Of a stretch of 45,143 bases of DNA, positions 33,548-41,523 are shown in pieces. Each line of letters begins with the position of its first letter. Position 1 is the stretch's first letter. The position numbers were made by a program, and so were the translations under genes. The notes under the pieces were generated by a model. The model did no database searches, had not been told where the DNA came from, and saw only the letters and a program-made list of their open reading frames with translations. Source of the DNA: RGIG4608 sp045643885 (GTDB taxonomy: Bacteria; Bacillota; Clostridia; Oscillospirales; CAG-272); assembly GCA_045643885.1 (NCBI GenBank), contig JAZRFY010000016.1:1-45143 (forward strand). The letters run 5' to 3'.

Positions 33548-33576
33548 TTGATTTTTGTTATTTTGTGTGGTATAAT
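33548..33576 (+). promoter_or_regulatory. sigma-A promoter of the M50-like gene
   Basis: TTGATT (33548-33553), 17 bp, TATAAT (33571-33576), giving a leader of only about 15 nt. Confidence 0.7.
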
Positions 33577-33598
33577 GTGAAAAAGTGAGGTGACGTTT

Positions 33599-34732
33599 GT
33601 GGGGAATAAGAAGAAAATCAAGTTTAAGCTTTCAACCTCGATGGTTGTGATGATATTGATAGGCATAGCTTGTGGAGTTTCTATGAATTTTATAGGAAAT
33701 ATGGCGTTCGGTGAGGAAAATCGAATTTTTGCTTTTTTCTTTCAGGCTATTGTAATTATTGCTGCCTATTTGCTTCATCTTATTATTCACGAGGCAGGGC
33801 ATCTTGTGGCAGGACTTATGTCGGGCTATGAGTTTGGCTCATTTAGAATTGGCTCGATTATGTTCGTCAAGGACGAAGGTAAGATAAAAATCAAGAAAAA
33901 CTCAGTTGCCGGCACCGGTGGTCAATGCCTTATGCACATTCCCGACTCCTTTGGAGAGGATTATCCCGTTATTTTCTATAATCTTGGCGGCGTGCTTATG
34001 AATATACTCGTTTCCTTGATATTTATTGTCTTGGCAGTAGTTTTCTCGGGATATTCTTTTGCGCTTTCCGTATTTTTGATGAGTGCTCTTTCTGGATTTA
34101 TAGTTGCGGCGACAAACGGCATTCCCTTAAAGCTTGATTTATTGAACAATGACGGCTCAAACGCACGTGAGCTTTACAAGAACAAGGAAGCAAAGTGTGC
34201 GTTTTACAATCAGTTCAAGATCATCGAAAACGCGTCAAAGGGAATAAGATTTCGCGACATGAACGAAAATCTCTTCACCATGCCAAGTGAAGAGGGCTTG
34301 AGAGATAACAGTATCAGTGCATCTGCGGCAATCTTTTGTGAAAACAGACTCATCGATGAAGGTCGTTTTGACGAAGCTCTTGAATTGATAAACAAGCTTT
34401 TGAGAGGGAAGAACGCGCTTGTCGGCTTGTATAAGAATCTTCTTGTTTCTGACAAGATCACCATATTGCTTTTGAAGCAGGAAAAGCTTGATATTGCAAA
34501 GCAGTATTATGATAATGCACAGTACAAGGCATTTGCAAAGCAAATGGCAACGAATATCTCTATTTTGAGAACGGACTATGCCTATATGCTTTTACACAAA
34601 AAGGATGAAGATGGCGCCAAGAAGGCACTTGAAAAATTCGATGCTGCGTGCAAGACGCATCCTTATCAGCCCGATATCGACAGCGAACGCGAGATCATTG
34701 AGCTTATAAAGGCAAAATACAGTAAAATTTAA
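33599..34732 (+). CDS. M50-like membrane metalloprotease with C-terminal helical-repeat domain
   Basis: The 377-residue protein has a zinc-protease motif HEAGH at 64-68 inside a membrane helix (YLLHLIIHEAGHLVAGLMSG). About 110 residues later comes NGIPLKLDLLNNDG (D180), equivalent to the third metal ligand region of site-2 proteases. Helices lie at about 15-35, 43-75, 125-150 and 155-172. Residues about 190-377 are soluble, with pairs of helices typical of TPR-like repeats (FDEALELINKLLRGKN, LDIAKQYYDNAQYKAFAKQM, DGAKKALEKFDAAC). No PDZ domain is present. The GTG at 33599 is chosen, 5 nt after AGGTGA, over a GTG three codons upstream. Substrate unknown. Confidence 0.72.
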   Translation: MGNKKKIKFKLSTSMVVMILIGIACGVSMNFIGNMAFGEENRIFAFFFQAIVIIAAYLLHLIIHEAGHLVAGLMSGYEFGSFRIGSIMFVKDEGKIKIKKNSVAGTGGQCLMHIPDSFGEDYPVIFYNLGGVLMNILVSLIFIVLAVVFSGYSFALSVFLMSALSGFIVAATNGIPLKLDLLNNDGSNARELYKNKEAKCAFYNQFKIIENASKGIRFRDMNENLFTMPSEEGLRDNSISASAAIFCENRLIDEGRFDEALELINKLLRGKNALVGLYKNLLVSDKITILLLKQEKLDIAKQYYDNAQYKAFAKQMATNISILRTDYAYMLLHKKDEDGAKKALEKFDAACKTHPYQPDIDSEREIIELIKAKYSKI

Positions 34733-34737
34733 TAAAA

Positions 34738-34766
34738 AAGCACGGTTTTTATAAAACCGTGCTTTA
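34738..34766. terminator. bidirectional terminator
   Basis: AAGCACGGTTTT / AAAACCGTGCTT with a short loop, flanked by A- and T-rich runs, between convergent genes. Confidence 0.88.
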
Positions 34767-34768
34767 TT

Positions 34769-35668
34769 TTATGATTTTTTTCTTGCGGGAAGCTGAACGA
34801 GAATTATTGCTGCAAACATTATGATACATCCAAGTATCTCTTGCAAGGACATTTCTTCTTTTAAGATTAATACCCCTGCAATCACCGCGAAAACGGATTC
34901 AAGGCTCATAAGAAGGGATGCGATTGTGGGGTCGGTATATTTTTGACCAACGATTTGGAGTGTGTATCCGATTCCACCGGAAATGATACCGCAATAGAGG
35001 ATGGGAACGGCTGCGGAAACTATCTTTTCGATGCTTGGCTCTTCACAAATGAAGGAAATCGCCCAAGAAATAGATGCTGCGGTTATAAACTGGATAGTTG
35101 ACATCTTGATGGGATCGCTCTTGGGAGCAAATCGGTCACACCAGAGGATATGTCCTGAGAAGAGGAGGGCACAAATGAACACGAGTGCATCTCCAAGTCC
35201 GAGGGTGAAGGTATCCTTGATGCAAAGAAGATACATGCCGATAATGCCGATGATAACTGAAATCCAGATCTTTGCAGATCCGTTCTTTTTAAAGATTATT
35301 AAATTGAAAATGGGAACAAAAAGCATGTACATTGCAGTGATAAATCCTGCCTTGCCCGCAGTTGTGTAAACAAGACCAATTTGCTGAACAAGACTTGCTG
35401 CAGTCAAGAAGAGTCCGCAACCGATACCACCGATCAGTGTGCTTTTGGCACAGGCCTTATCTCCATCAAAGCCCGATGCTTTTTTCTTTTTCATGTCACG
35501 GATAATGCATATTGCTATAACGAAGATAGCGCCTGCAGTCATTCTTGCCGCGTTGAAGGTGATGGGCTCGATGTGGTCCATTCCCGAACGCTGAAAAACG
35601 AATGCCAAACCCCAAATTATTGAGGTTATGAGCAACAAAGCATTTCCAAGTGTTCTTGCGTTTTTCAT
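34769..35668 (-). CDS. EamA/DMT-family transporter
   Basis: A 299-residue exporter of the drug/metabolite transporter superfamily with ten hydrophobic helices in two EamA repeats: the first begins LLITSIIWGLAFVFQRSGMDHIEPITFNAARM, the second near GDALVFICALLFSGHILWCDRF. The last helices read ASLLMSLESVFAVIAGVLILKEEMS, a common DMT ending, followed by basic KKS. Substrates vary (amino acids, sugars, metabolites) and cannot be predicted. AGGAGT lies 5 nt before the ATG. It lies downstream of the tRNA-Pro terminator and is probably transcribed alone. Confidence 0.9.
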   Translation of the reverse strand: MKNARTLGNALLLITSIIWGLAFVFQRSGMDHIEPITFNAARMTAGAIFVIAICIIRDMKKKKASGFDGDKACAKSTLIGGIGCGLFLTAASLVQQIGLVYTTAGKAGFITAMYMLFVPIFNLIIFKKNGSAKIWISVIIGIIGMYLLCIKDTFTLGLGDALVFICALLFSGHILWCDRFAPKSDPIKMSTIQFITAASISWAISFICEEPSIEKIVSAAVPILYCGIISGGIGYTLQIVGQKYTDPTIASLLMSLESVFAVIAGVLILKEEMSLQEILGCIIMFAAIILVQLPARKKS

Positions 35669-35719
35669 TTAAACTCCTGTATGCTGATGGAATTTCTTCC
35701 GGAAATTTTCAAATTTAAA

Positions 35720-35750
35720 GCCTGACGCGTTTAGATCAAACAGGTCAGGC
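35720..35750 (-). terminator. terminator after tRNA-Pro
   Basis: On the minus strand GCCTGAC (35750-35744) pairs with GTCAGGC (35726-35720), followed by TTTAAATTT, five bases after the encoded CCA end. Confidence 0.65.
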
Positions 35751-35754
35751 GTTG

Positions 35755-35830
35755 TGGTCGAGATGACAGGACTCGAACCTGCGGCATCGTGCTCCCAAAG
35801 CACGCGCGCTACCAGCTGCGCCACATCTCG
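35755..35830 (-). tRNA. tRNA-Pro (anticodon TGG), CCA encoded
   Basis: Minus-strand cloverleaf of 76 nt: acceptor CGAGATG/CATCTCG, D-arm GCGC-AGCTGGTA-GCGC, anticodon arm CGTGC-TTTGGGA-GCACG with TGG at 34-36, T-arm GCAGG-TTCGAGT-CCTGT, discriminator A and encoded CCA. Its 5' 17 bases recur in each of the tandem units just upstream, which also separate it from the nearest consensus promoter at 36248-36276. Confidence 0.96.
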
Positions 35831-36007
35831 GAATAAAAAGGATAGGTGAATGAGGTTGTCAAGACGTGCATTGTCCGCCCACTCGCGTCGCATAGTCGTC
35901 TTGCATCGTGAATAATTCACTTGCAAGTCTCCTTGCTTTGGCTCCACCGTTCGACAAAAACGATACTCAATCGTTTTATGTCTCACTAACCCAAAGCAGC
36001 GCTTGGA
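35815..36007 (-). repeat. 193-bp tandem unit, copy 1 (next to tRNA-Pro)
   Basis: The unit shares 188 of 193 bases with copy 2. Its left end is the 5' part of the true tRNA-Pro. On the minus strand each unit runs from a 17-nt tRNA-Pro 5' match into a degenerate D-arm/anticodon-like part (AGCGC, TGCTTTGGG), then a hairpin AAAACGAT/ATCGTTTT plus TGTC (35957-35977), then an imperfect hairpin (35900-35927, CTTGC, GTGAAT/ATTCAC, GCAAG). An open frame crossing it has no ribosome binding site and is not called. Confidence 0.92.
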
Positions 36008-36200
36008 GCTGCGCCACATCTCGGCATAAAAAGGATAGGTGAATGAGGTTATCAAGATGTGCATTGTCCGCCCACTCGCGTCGCATAGTCGTCTTGCTTC
36101 GTGAATAATTCACTTGCAAGTCTCCTTGCTTTGGCTCCACCGTTCGACAAAAACGATACTTAATCGTTTTATGTCTCACTAACCCAAAGCAGCGCTTGGA
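36008..36200 (-). repeat. 193-bp tandem unit, copy 2, with partial third copy to 36216
   Basis: Directly abuts copy 1. The five differences include one in the loop of the AAAACGAT hairpin (36150-36170) and one in the internal loop of the CTTGC/GCAAG hairpin (36093-36120), so both stems are intact in both copies. A 16-bp start of a third copy (36201-36216) ends about 25 bp after the start point of the promoter at 36248-36276, where a tRNA 5' end would be expected. Confidence 0.92.
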
Positions 36201-36247
36201 GCTGCGCCACATCTCGTTAAAAGTACTTTCTTTTCAAAGCACCACTT

Positions 36248-36276
36248 ATTATAGCAAACAAATGGTGCTTTGTCAA
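36248..36276 (-). promoter_or_regulatory. consensus promoter upstream of the tRNA-Pro repeat region
   Basis: On the minus strand TTGACA (36276-36271), 17 bp, TATAAT (36253-36248). It lies within 10 bp of the U32 stop. CAAAGCACCA / TGGTGCTTTG flanking repeats (about 36236-36272) overlap it. Confidence 0.9.
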
Positions 36277-36286
36277 GAATCAAAAG

Positions 36287-38506
36287 CTATATTCTCCTTA
36301 TTTTTTGATTTTCATCACAAGGGGAGTTGTTTTTATATTTTTTAATTATTTCATCAACCTCATCTGCCAACTCGGTGGAGAAAACAAAGTGTCTGTTTGT
36401 GATGCCTGCACGGTCAAGGTCGGAATTTCTGTCTGCCATATACGTGGGGGCACTATTATATATTACGTTGCGATGCTCGAATTCGTGAAGGACGGGGAAG
36501 GAAATTCCCATTCTATCCGTAAGTGTGAGCGTGCCGTTTTTACAGTCTTCGCACGAGCCAAGCTCTTTATTTACGCACTTTTCGAGCAACATAAGGGGCA
36601 ATCTGCCGTAAACGATTGAAGAAGTATCTCCCTTTACGTCCCTCATTTGGGGAAGAGTAAGCTCGGGGGAGAGAATTATGCTCTCAACACCGAGTGATTC
36701 AAGCTTTAACACACTTTCGTTATTATATACGTTGAATCTGAAATCTCCGTGGATTGAGAGTCCGAATTTTTTAACCAATTCGAGTGCGCCGAGGTTGCCG
36801 ACAAGGGCATATTTTGCACCCTTTTCCTTGGCATTTTCGAGCATTTTATCGACCTTGCTTCGTTCACTGTCCAAAATAACGGGAGGAAGCACGATTCCGT
36901 CACACTCTCCGTTATATTTATGGAGTGGGAGATATATTCTATCAAAATATTTTCTTACTTCGTCCGTTATCTGCAAGGGATCGTTAAACCTTGCGGAAAG
37001 GAGGGTGCTCTTTTTGTTTTTTGAATTCAAGGGAGAGAAGGAATCAAAGCCGATTCTTTCTTCCTTGCCCTCTGAAAGCTTTCTTTCGAGCATTTCACAG
37101 GCATCGCGTCTTAACGCGTTGATAAGTGAGATGGGAACGATGACGTTTTCATCGATATCTATTTCAAGGGATTCAAGCTCAAAGGCACTCGCGCCGAATT
37201 TTGAAAGATTTTTGTAGGCATTCTCCCTGGAAAGGGGGGCATTTATTGCAATCTCGGGCATTGAGCCGTATGCGATAACCTTTGTTCCCTCATCACACTC
37301 AAGCTCAAGACTCATAGTCTGACCGAGCTTTATGATTGCGCGGGCAACAACCTTCTTTTTAACGATCGGAGCCTCGTCCATCTTCTCACTCGAATAAAGT
37401 GCGACCTTGCTTATTTGTTTTTGCTTATCGGAACGGATGCCGAGCATTGAAGAAGAAATGCTTCTTTGATAATACGAATCGGTAAATCCGTCGCGTGAGA
37501 ATATCTTTGCAAGGCTTATAAGCTCACCGTTTGTTGCGTTTCTTCCCTCGTCAAGAAGGGTACGGAACGCCTTTACCACGCCATAAACGTATTCGGGGGA
37601 TTTCATTCTTCCTTCGATCTTGAGAGAGTGCACTCCACATTCGATAAGGTCGGTTATATGATTTGCAAGGGAGAGGTCCTTAAGTGAAAGGGGATAAAAC
37701 TGCTCACCCTCATCGTTTGTATAGGGAAGACGGCAGGGCTGAGCACATTCTCCTCGGTTTCCGCTTCGTCCACCGACGATGGAGGAGAAGAGGCACTGTC
37801 CCGAATGGCAAACGCAGAGTGCGCCGTGTGTGAATGCCTCGATTTCGATGGGGGAGTTTGCCACAAGATACTCTATATCATCGCGTGGAAGCTCTCTTGC
37901 ACACACCATTCTTGAAAATCCGTGCTTTGCAAGAAGCTTTGCCTGGGATACGTTGTGACCGGACATTTGGGTTGACGCGTGAAGCTCAAGATTGGGGAGA
38001 TGACGGTGTATTGCCTCAGCACCACCGATATCGGCAACTATCAATGCGTCTGCACCTGCAAGGTATACAAGCTCTGCAAATCTTAAATAATCCTCAAGCT
38101 CGCGATCGTAAACGAGGGTGTTGAGTGTTATATATGCCTTTCTTCCGCAGGAGTGGAGGAGGTCGATTGCTTGCTTTAGCTCTTCGTTTGAAAAGTTTTT
38201 GGCATTTATTCTCGCGTTAAAATCACCACCACCGAAATACACTGCATCGGCACCGGCAGAAATTGCCGCCTTGAGTGATTCAAGAGAGCCGGCAGGAGCT
38301 AAAAGCTCGGGGAGCTTCTTTTTGCATTTGTTTTCAGTCTTTTTGATTATCGTTGCAATATCGATCTTTTCGATATTTGCATTTTCTTCGCGCTTTTTAG
38401 GCAAATTCAAAGCCCCACCTTCGCGTGATGGCTTTGAAAAATTGCGGCTTGCGCTTTTATTTTTGTTGCCTGCGATAGCGGGGCGTCTGGATTTATTGTT
38501 TTTCAT
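36287..38506 (-). CDS. U32 family peptidase / RNA hydroxylase-type protein
   Basis: A 739-residue U32 protein. Residues about 66-310 are the U32 domain (LPELLAPAGSLESLKAAISAGADAVYFGG; EIEAFTHGALCVCHSGQCLFSS; SGNRGECAQPCRLPY), with four cysteines that in relatives hold an iron-sulfur cluster. A middle domain (about 365-490) and a second barrel-like part (about 510-700, including ESLGVESIILSPELTLPQM) follow. Characterised members act in hydroxylation of rRNA or tRNA uridine/cytidine rather than proteolysis. The first 62 residues are a basic, low-complexity extension (KNNKSRRPAIAGNKNKSA) not usual for the family. The start follows TAAGGA, which overlaps the zapA stop, so the two are coupled. Confidence 0.88.
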   Translation of the reverse strand: MKNNKSRRPAIAGNKNKSASRNFSKPSREGGALNLPKKREENANIEKIDIATIIKKTENKCKKKLPELLAPAGSLESLKAAISAGADAVYFGGGDFNARINAKNFSNEELKQAIDLLHSCGRKAYITLNTLVYDRELEDYLRFAELVYLAGADALIVADIGGAEAIHRHLPNLELHASTQMSGHNVSQAKLLAKHGFSRMVCARELPRDDIEYLVANSPIEIEAFTHGALCVCHSGQCLFSSIVGGRSGNRGECAQPCRLPYTNDEGEQFYPLSLKDLSLANHITDLIECGVHSLKIEGRMKSPEYVYGVVKAFRTLLDEGRNATNGELISLAKIFSRDGFTDSYYQRSISSSMLGIRSDKQKQISKVALYSSEKMDEAPIVKKKVVARAIIKLGQTMSLELECDEGTKVIAYGSMPEIAINAPLSRENAYKNLSKFGASAFELESLEIDIDENVIVPISLINALRRDACEMLERKLSEGKEERIGFDSFSPLNSKNKKSTLLSARFNDPLQITDEVRKYFDRIYLPLHKYNGECDGIVLPPVILDSERSKVDKMLENAKEKGAKYALVGNLGALELVKKFGLSIHGDFRFNVYNNESVLKLESLGVESIILSPELTLPQMRDVKGDTSSIVYGRLPLMLLEKCVNKELGSCEDCKNGTLTLTDRMGISFPVLHEFEHRNVIYNSAPTYMADRNSDLDRAGITNRHFVFSTELADEVDEIIKKYKNNSPCDENQKIRRI

Positions 38507-38517
38507 TTACTGTTTCC

Positions 38518-39123
38518 TTAAATATCGTCGAACGAGATCATATCGAACATCGCGCGAACCTTTTTCTTTCTTGCTTTTGCATGGGGCTTTTCCTCGTGAG
38601 AGGGAGCAACTGTTTCATGCTGAGCCAACCCCTCTTTTACATCTTCCTTGATTTCTTCAACCACCACTTCATCGATGCTTTCTTCAGCAAGGATTTTGTC
38701 AACGGCATTTGTCAATGTGGGAGCTTCTGTTTGCTCTTCGATTTCAGTGATTGCGATTTGTTCTTCAACGGGCTTCTTTGCTGTTGCTTTAACCTGAGGA
38801 ATGAGTCCCACTGAGGTGCGAAGTGCCTCAATCTCTCTTTTAAGAGATTCGATTTCCTTATCCTTCGCTTCGTTAAGGAGAGTGAGGCGCTCGGACTGAG
38901 CGTCGTACAATTTTACTGTTTTTTGAAGCTCTATCTTTTCTGCACAATAGTCGAGGCAAAGAAGAAGAGCCGCGTCTGTACGGGAGCAATTCTTGCTATG
39001 CAAATGAATTTCTCTGATACGTCTGTCAACGATGCCGACGATGTTATCGATTTCTTCCTTTGTCATCTCGGTAACTATGTTAATTTGGGAATTTGCAACG
39101 GTGAGAGTGTATTTTTGTTTCAT
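38518..39123 (-). CDS. zapA: cell division protein ZapA with extended acidic tail
   Basis: The N-terminal 90 residues match ZapA, which bundles FtsZ filaments at the division site: KYTLTVANSQINIVTEMTKEEIDNIVGIVDRRIREI then DAALLLCLDYCAEKIELQ. A coiled coil continues to about 115 (LNEAKDKEIESLKREIEALR). Residues about 116-201 are an added, mostly acidic and disordered tail ending KPHAKARKKKVRAMFDMISFDDI; typical ZapA is only about 100 residues. GGAGG lies 7 nt upstream. The zapA-U32 order is common in Firmicutes. Confidence 0.85.
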   Translation of the reverse strand: MKQKYTLTVANSQINIVTEMTKEEIDNIVGIVDRRIREIHLHSKNCSRTDAALLLCLDYCAEKIELQKTVKLYDAQSERLTLLNEAKDKEIESLKREIEALRTSVGLIPQVKATAKKPVEEQIAITEIEEQTEAPTLTNAVDKILAEESIDEVVVEEIKEDVKEGLAQHETVAPSHEEKPHAKARKKKVRAMFDMISFDDI

Positions 39124-39166
39124 ATGTAAGCCTCCGAATCTATTTTCTAAAAAACTGTTTTTGCTC

Positions 39167-39195
39167 TTGAAAAAAATGCAATAAAGTAGTATAAT
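39167..39195 (+). promoter_or_regulatory. sigma-A promoter of the CDF-mreB-like-MBOAT operon
   Basis: TTGAAA (39167-39172), 17 bp, TATAAT (39190-39195); leader about 95 nt, AT-rich. Confidence 0.72.
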
Positions 39196-39297
39196 AAATA
39201 TATCTATATTAATTATAATACATAAAATCCATTTTGAAAAGAGTTTATGTTAAAATTTTTTAAAAAATATTATTTTTAGGAATACGAGGTCTTATTT

Positions 39298-40461
39298 TTG
39301 ACAAATTTACTTATAAAGTTATTCGTAAAAGACTATAAAAACGTTCAAAGCAAGGCAGTTCGCGAAGGATACGGAACGGTGACAAGCATCGTTGGTATCG
39401 TTATTAATCTGCTTTTGTTTGTGGGCAAATTCGTGATAGGTACGATATCCGGCTCTATCGCGATATCAGCCGACGCGATAAACAATCTTTCCGATGCAGG
39501 CTCATCACTCATTTCACTTATCAGCTTCAGAATCTCTTCAAAGCCAGCCGACCGAGAGCATCCCTTCGGTCACGCACGAATTGAATACATTGCCTCTATG
39601 GCAGTTGGCGTTGTGGTGCTTATCATCGGTTTTGATCTTTTGAAGGAATCGCTCTTTAATATCTTTAACGAGCACGAGCCGATGAAGTCGGGATACGAGG
39701 TCATCTTGGTGCTTGTAGGCTCTATGGCAGCTAAGCTCTGGCTTGGATTCTTCTATAAGAGCATCGCAAAGCGCATTGATTCGGAGGTGCTTAAGGCATC
39801 TTCTGCCGATAGCTTTTCCGACGTGCTTTCTACGGGAGCAACTCTTGTTTCAGCCATCGTGCTTATGGCATTCAACGTGGATATCGACGCTTTCGTCGGT
39901 CTTGCCGTATCCGTTCTTATTCTTGTTGCAGGTCTTAAGATACTTAACGAAAATAAAAATATCATTCTCGGCTCCGCACCCGATCCGGAGGTAGTCGAGA
40001 TTATAAAGAACAAGGCACTTGAAAGTGATAAGATCATAGGCATTCACGATCTCATCGTGCATTCCTATGGAGCAGGTGCTACCATCGCAAGCTTTCATGC
40101 CGAGGTCGACGGCAAGGGTGACTTCTTTGAAGCTCACGATATCATCGACAACATTGAAAAGCAGCTTCTTGCAGAGCACAACATATCATGCACGATACAT
40201 ATGGATCCCATCGTCACCGACGATGAGGAGATAAACGAGCTTAAGCAAATGGTAAGCGACGTTGTGTCGGGCGCAGGAAAGGATTTTCGCATTCATGACT
40301 TTCGTTGCGTGAGTGGTCCTACACATACAAATCTCATTTTTGATATTGAAATTCCCTTTGAGGAAAAGAGAAGCAACAGGGAGATATTATCCCTTGTTGA
40401 AAATGAGATAAGGACGATTGACAATAAATACTTTGCAGTTGCAAGTATCGACAGAGTATAA
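39298..40461 (+). CDS. cation diffusion facilitator (CDF) family transporter
   Basis: A 387-residue metal exporter (zinc, iron or manganese against protons). Six hydrophobic helices occupy about 27-225; metal-site residues are visible in SADAINNLSDAGSS (D in helix 2) and SADSFSDVLSTGATLVSA (helix 5, D-x3-D), with HPFGHARIEYIAS between. The C-terminal cytoplasmic domain (about 230-387) is longer than usual and carries histidine-rich dimer motifs (GIHDLIVHSYGAG, SFHAEVDGKGDFFEAHDIID, HNISCTIHMDPI). The start is TTG at 39298 behind GAGGT; the first in-frame ATG is about 100 codons later, so the TTG is needed. First gene of the operon. Confidence 0.9.
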   Translation: MTNLLIKLFVKDYKNVQSKAVREGYGTVTSIVGIVINLLLFVGKFVIGTISGSIAISADAINNLSDAGSSLISLISFRISSKPADREHPFGHARIEYIASMAVGVVVLIIGFDLLKESLFNIFNEHEPMKSGYEVILVLVGSMAAKLWLGFFYKSIAKRIDSEVLKASSADSFSDVLSTGATLVSAIVLMAFNVDIDAFVGLAVSVLILVAGLKILNENKNIILGSAPDPEVVEIIKNKALESDKIIGIHDLIVHSYGAGATIASFHAEVDGKGDFFEAHDIIDNIEKQLLAEHNISCTIHMDPIVTDDEEINELKQMVSDVVSGAGKDFRIHDFRCVSGPTHTNLIFDIEIPFEEKRSNREILSLVENEIRTIDNKYFAVASIDRV

Positions 40462-40493
40462 CCTATATTAAATTTCAAGAAGGGAGGGAGAAC

Positions 40494-41495
40494 GTGGCAA
40501 TACAGATAGGAATTGATTTGGGCTCGGCTAATACGCTCATATATCTGAAGGAGAGGGGAATAATACTTTCATCCCCCACGGTTATTTCAATAGATAAAAA
40601 CACCGGCAAGGATTTGTGCTTCGGTTCTCAGGCCAAGAGAATGCTTGGTAAAACTCCCAAGAATATCAAGGTCTCGCGCCCTGTAAGGGATGGTGTGATC
40701 TACGATATGGACGATGCTACGCTTCTTATCTCCCGTCTTTTTGAAAAGACGGAGCTTGTTTCATTCTTTTCACGTCCCGATGCTTATGCGTGCGTTCCCA
40801 CCAATTGCACCGAGGTGGAAAGACGCGCACTCCAGGCGGCAATATATGAGTCGGGAACAAAGAACGTGACTTTGGTTCAGGAATCTCTTGCGGCAGCTGT
40901 CGGTGCAGGACTCAGAGTGCTCAGTGCTAAGGGCTGCATGATAGTTGATATCGGTGACGGCACTACCGAAACGGCAGTTATAAGTCTTGGTGAGATAGTG
41001 GTGTCAAAATCTCAAAAGATTGCGGGATCAAGTCTTGACAAGGCAATAATGGATTATTTTTATAAGGACAGAAGGATAGAAATCGGTGAGCTTACCGCCG
41101 AAAGACTCAAGATAAAGCTTGGTACGGCTCATCCTCAGCTTGACAGAGGGGAGTGCCCTGTGTTCGGACGAAATCTTAACAGTGGTATGGCGATAGCGGC
41201 AACTGTTACAAGCAAGGAAATCCTGTTTGCGATCAAGCCTGTTCTTAAATCCATTGTAGATCAGATAAAATTAACGCTCGAGATGACTCCTCCCGAGCTT
41301 GCAAGTGATATTTGTAATAATGGAATCGTGCTTACGGGTGGAGGTGCACTCTTGCCCGGAATTGCTGAATACATAAGTGCCGAGCTTAAGATAAAGGTCG
41401 GCGTTGCACCGAAGCCTCTTGAAAGCGTTTGCATAGGTATTGGCAAAATGCTTGAAAGCAATGGCGAACTTAACAAAATGCTTTATAAAAGCTAA
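40494..41495 (+). CDS. MreB/Mbl-family actin homologue
   Basis: A 333-residue bacterial actin that guides lateral wall synthesis. Nucleotide-site motifs: GIDLGSANTLIY at 6-17, VDIGDGTTETAV at 151-162 (the common form is GGGTTE) and TGGGALLPG near 278. AKRMLGKTPKNI and TAERLKIKLGTA are MreB-typical, but the segment after PRDGVI and PTNCTEVERRALQAA diverges, so it is probably one of several paralogues (Mbl or MreBH-like) rather than the main MreB; mreC/mreD are absent here. GTG start behind AAGGGAGGGAG. Lies 32 bp after the CDF gene. Confidence 0.88.
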   Translation: MAIQIGIDLGSANTLIYLKERGIILSSPTVISIDKNTGKDLCFGSQAKRMLGKTPKNIKVSRPVRDGVIYDMDDATLLISRLFEKTELVSFFSRPDAYACVPTNCTEVERRALQAAIYESGTKNVTLVQESLAAAVGAGLRVLSAKGCMIVDIGDGTTETAVISLGEIVVSKSQKIAGSSLDKAIMDYFYKDRRIEIGELTAERLKIKLGTAHPQLDRGECPVFGRNLNSGMAIAATVTSKEILFAIKPVLKSIVDQIKLTLEMTPPELASDICNNGIVLTGGGALLPGIAEYISAELKIKVGVAPKPLESVCIGIGKMLESNGELNKMLYKS

Positions 41496-41523
41496 AAACT
41501 AAAATCAGAGAAAGGGTTAAAAT

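Noticed and set aside
35669..36212. Two similar open frames across the 193-bp units on the minus strand.
   Set aside because: They are the same repeat translated twice, begin inside tRNA-like sequence, and lack a ribosome binding site; the conserved hairpins indicate RNA or DNA function.
36007..36216. Possible second or third tRNA-Pro genes in the tandem units.
   Set aside because: Only the acceptor 5' strand and part of the D-arm/anticodon region match; the anticodon stem partner, T-arm and 3' acceptor strand are missing.
35815..36216. CRISPR array or mini-IS.
   Set aside because: Only two long, near-identical units with no spacers, and no inverted terminal repeats or transposase.
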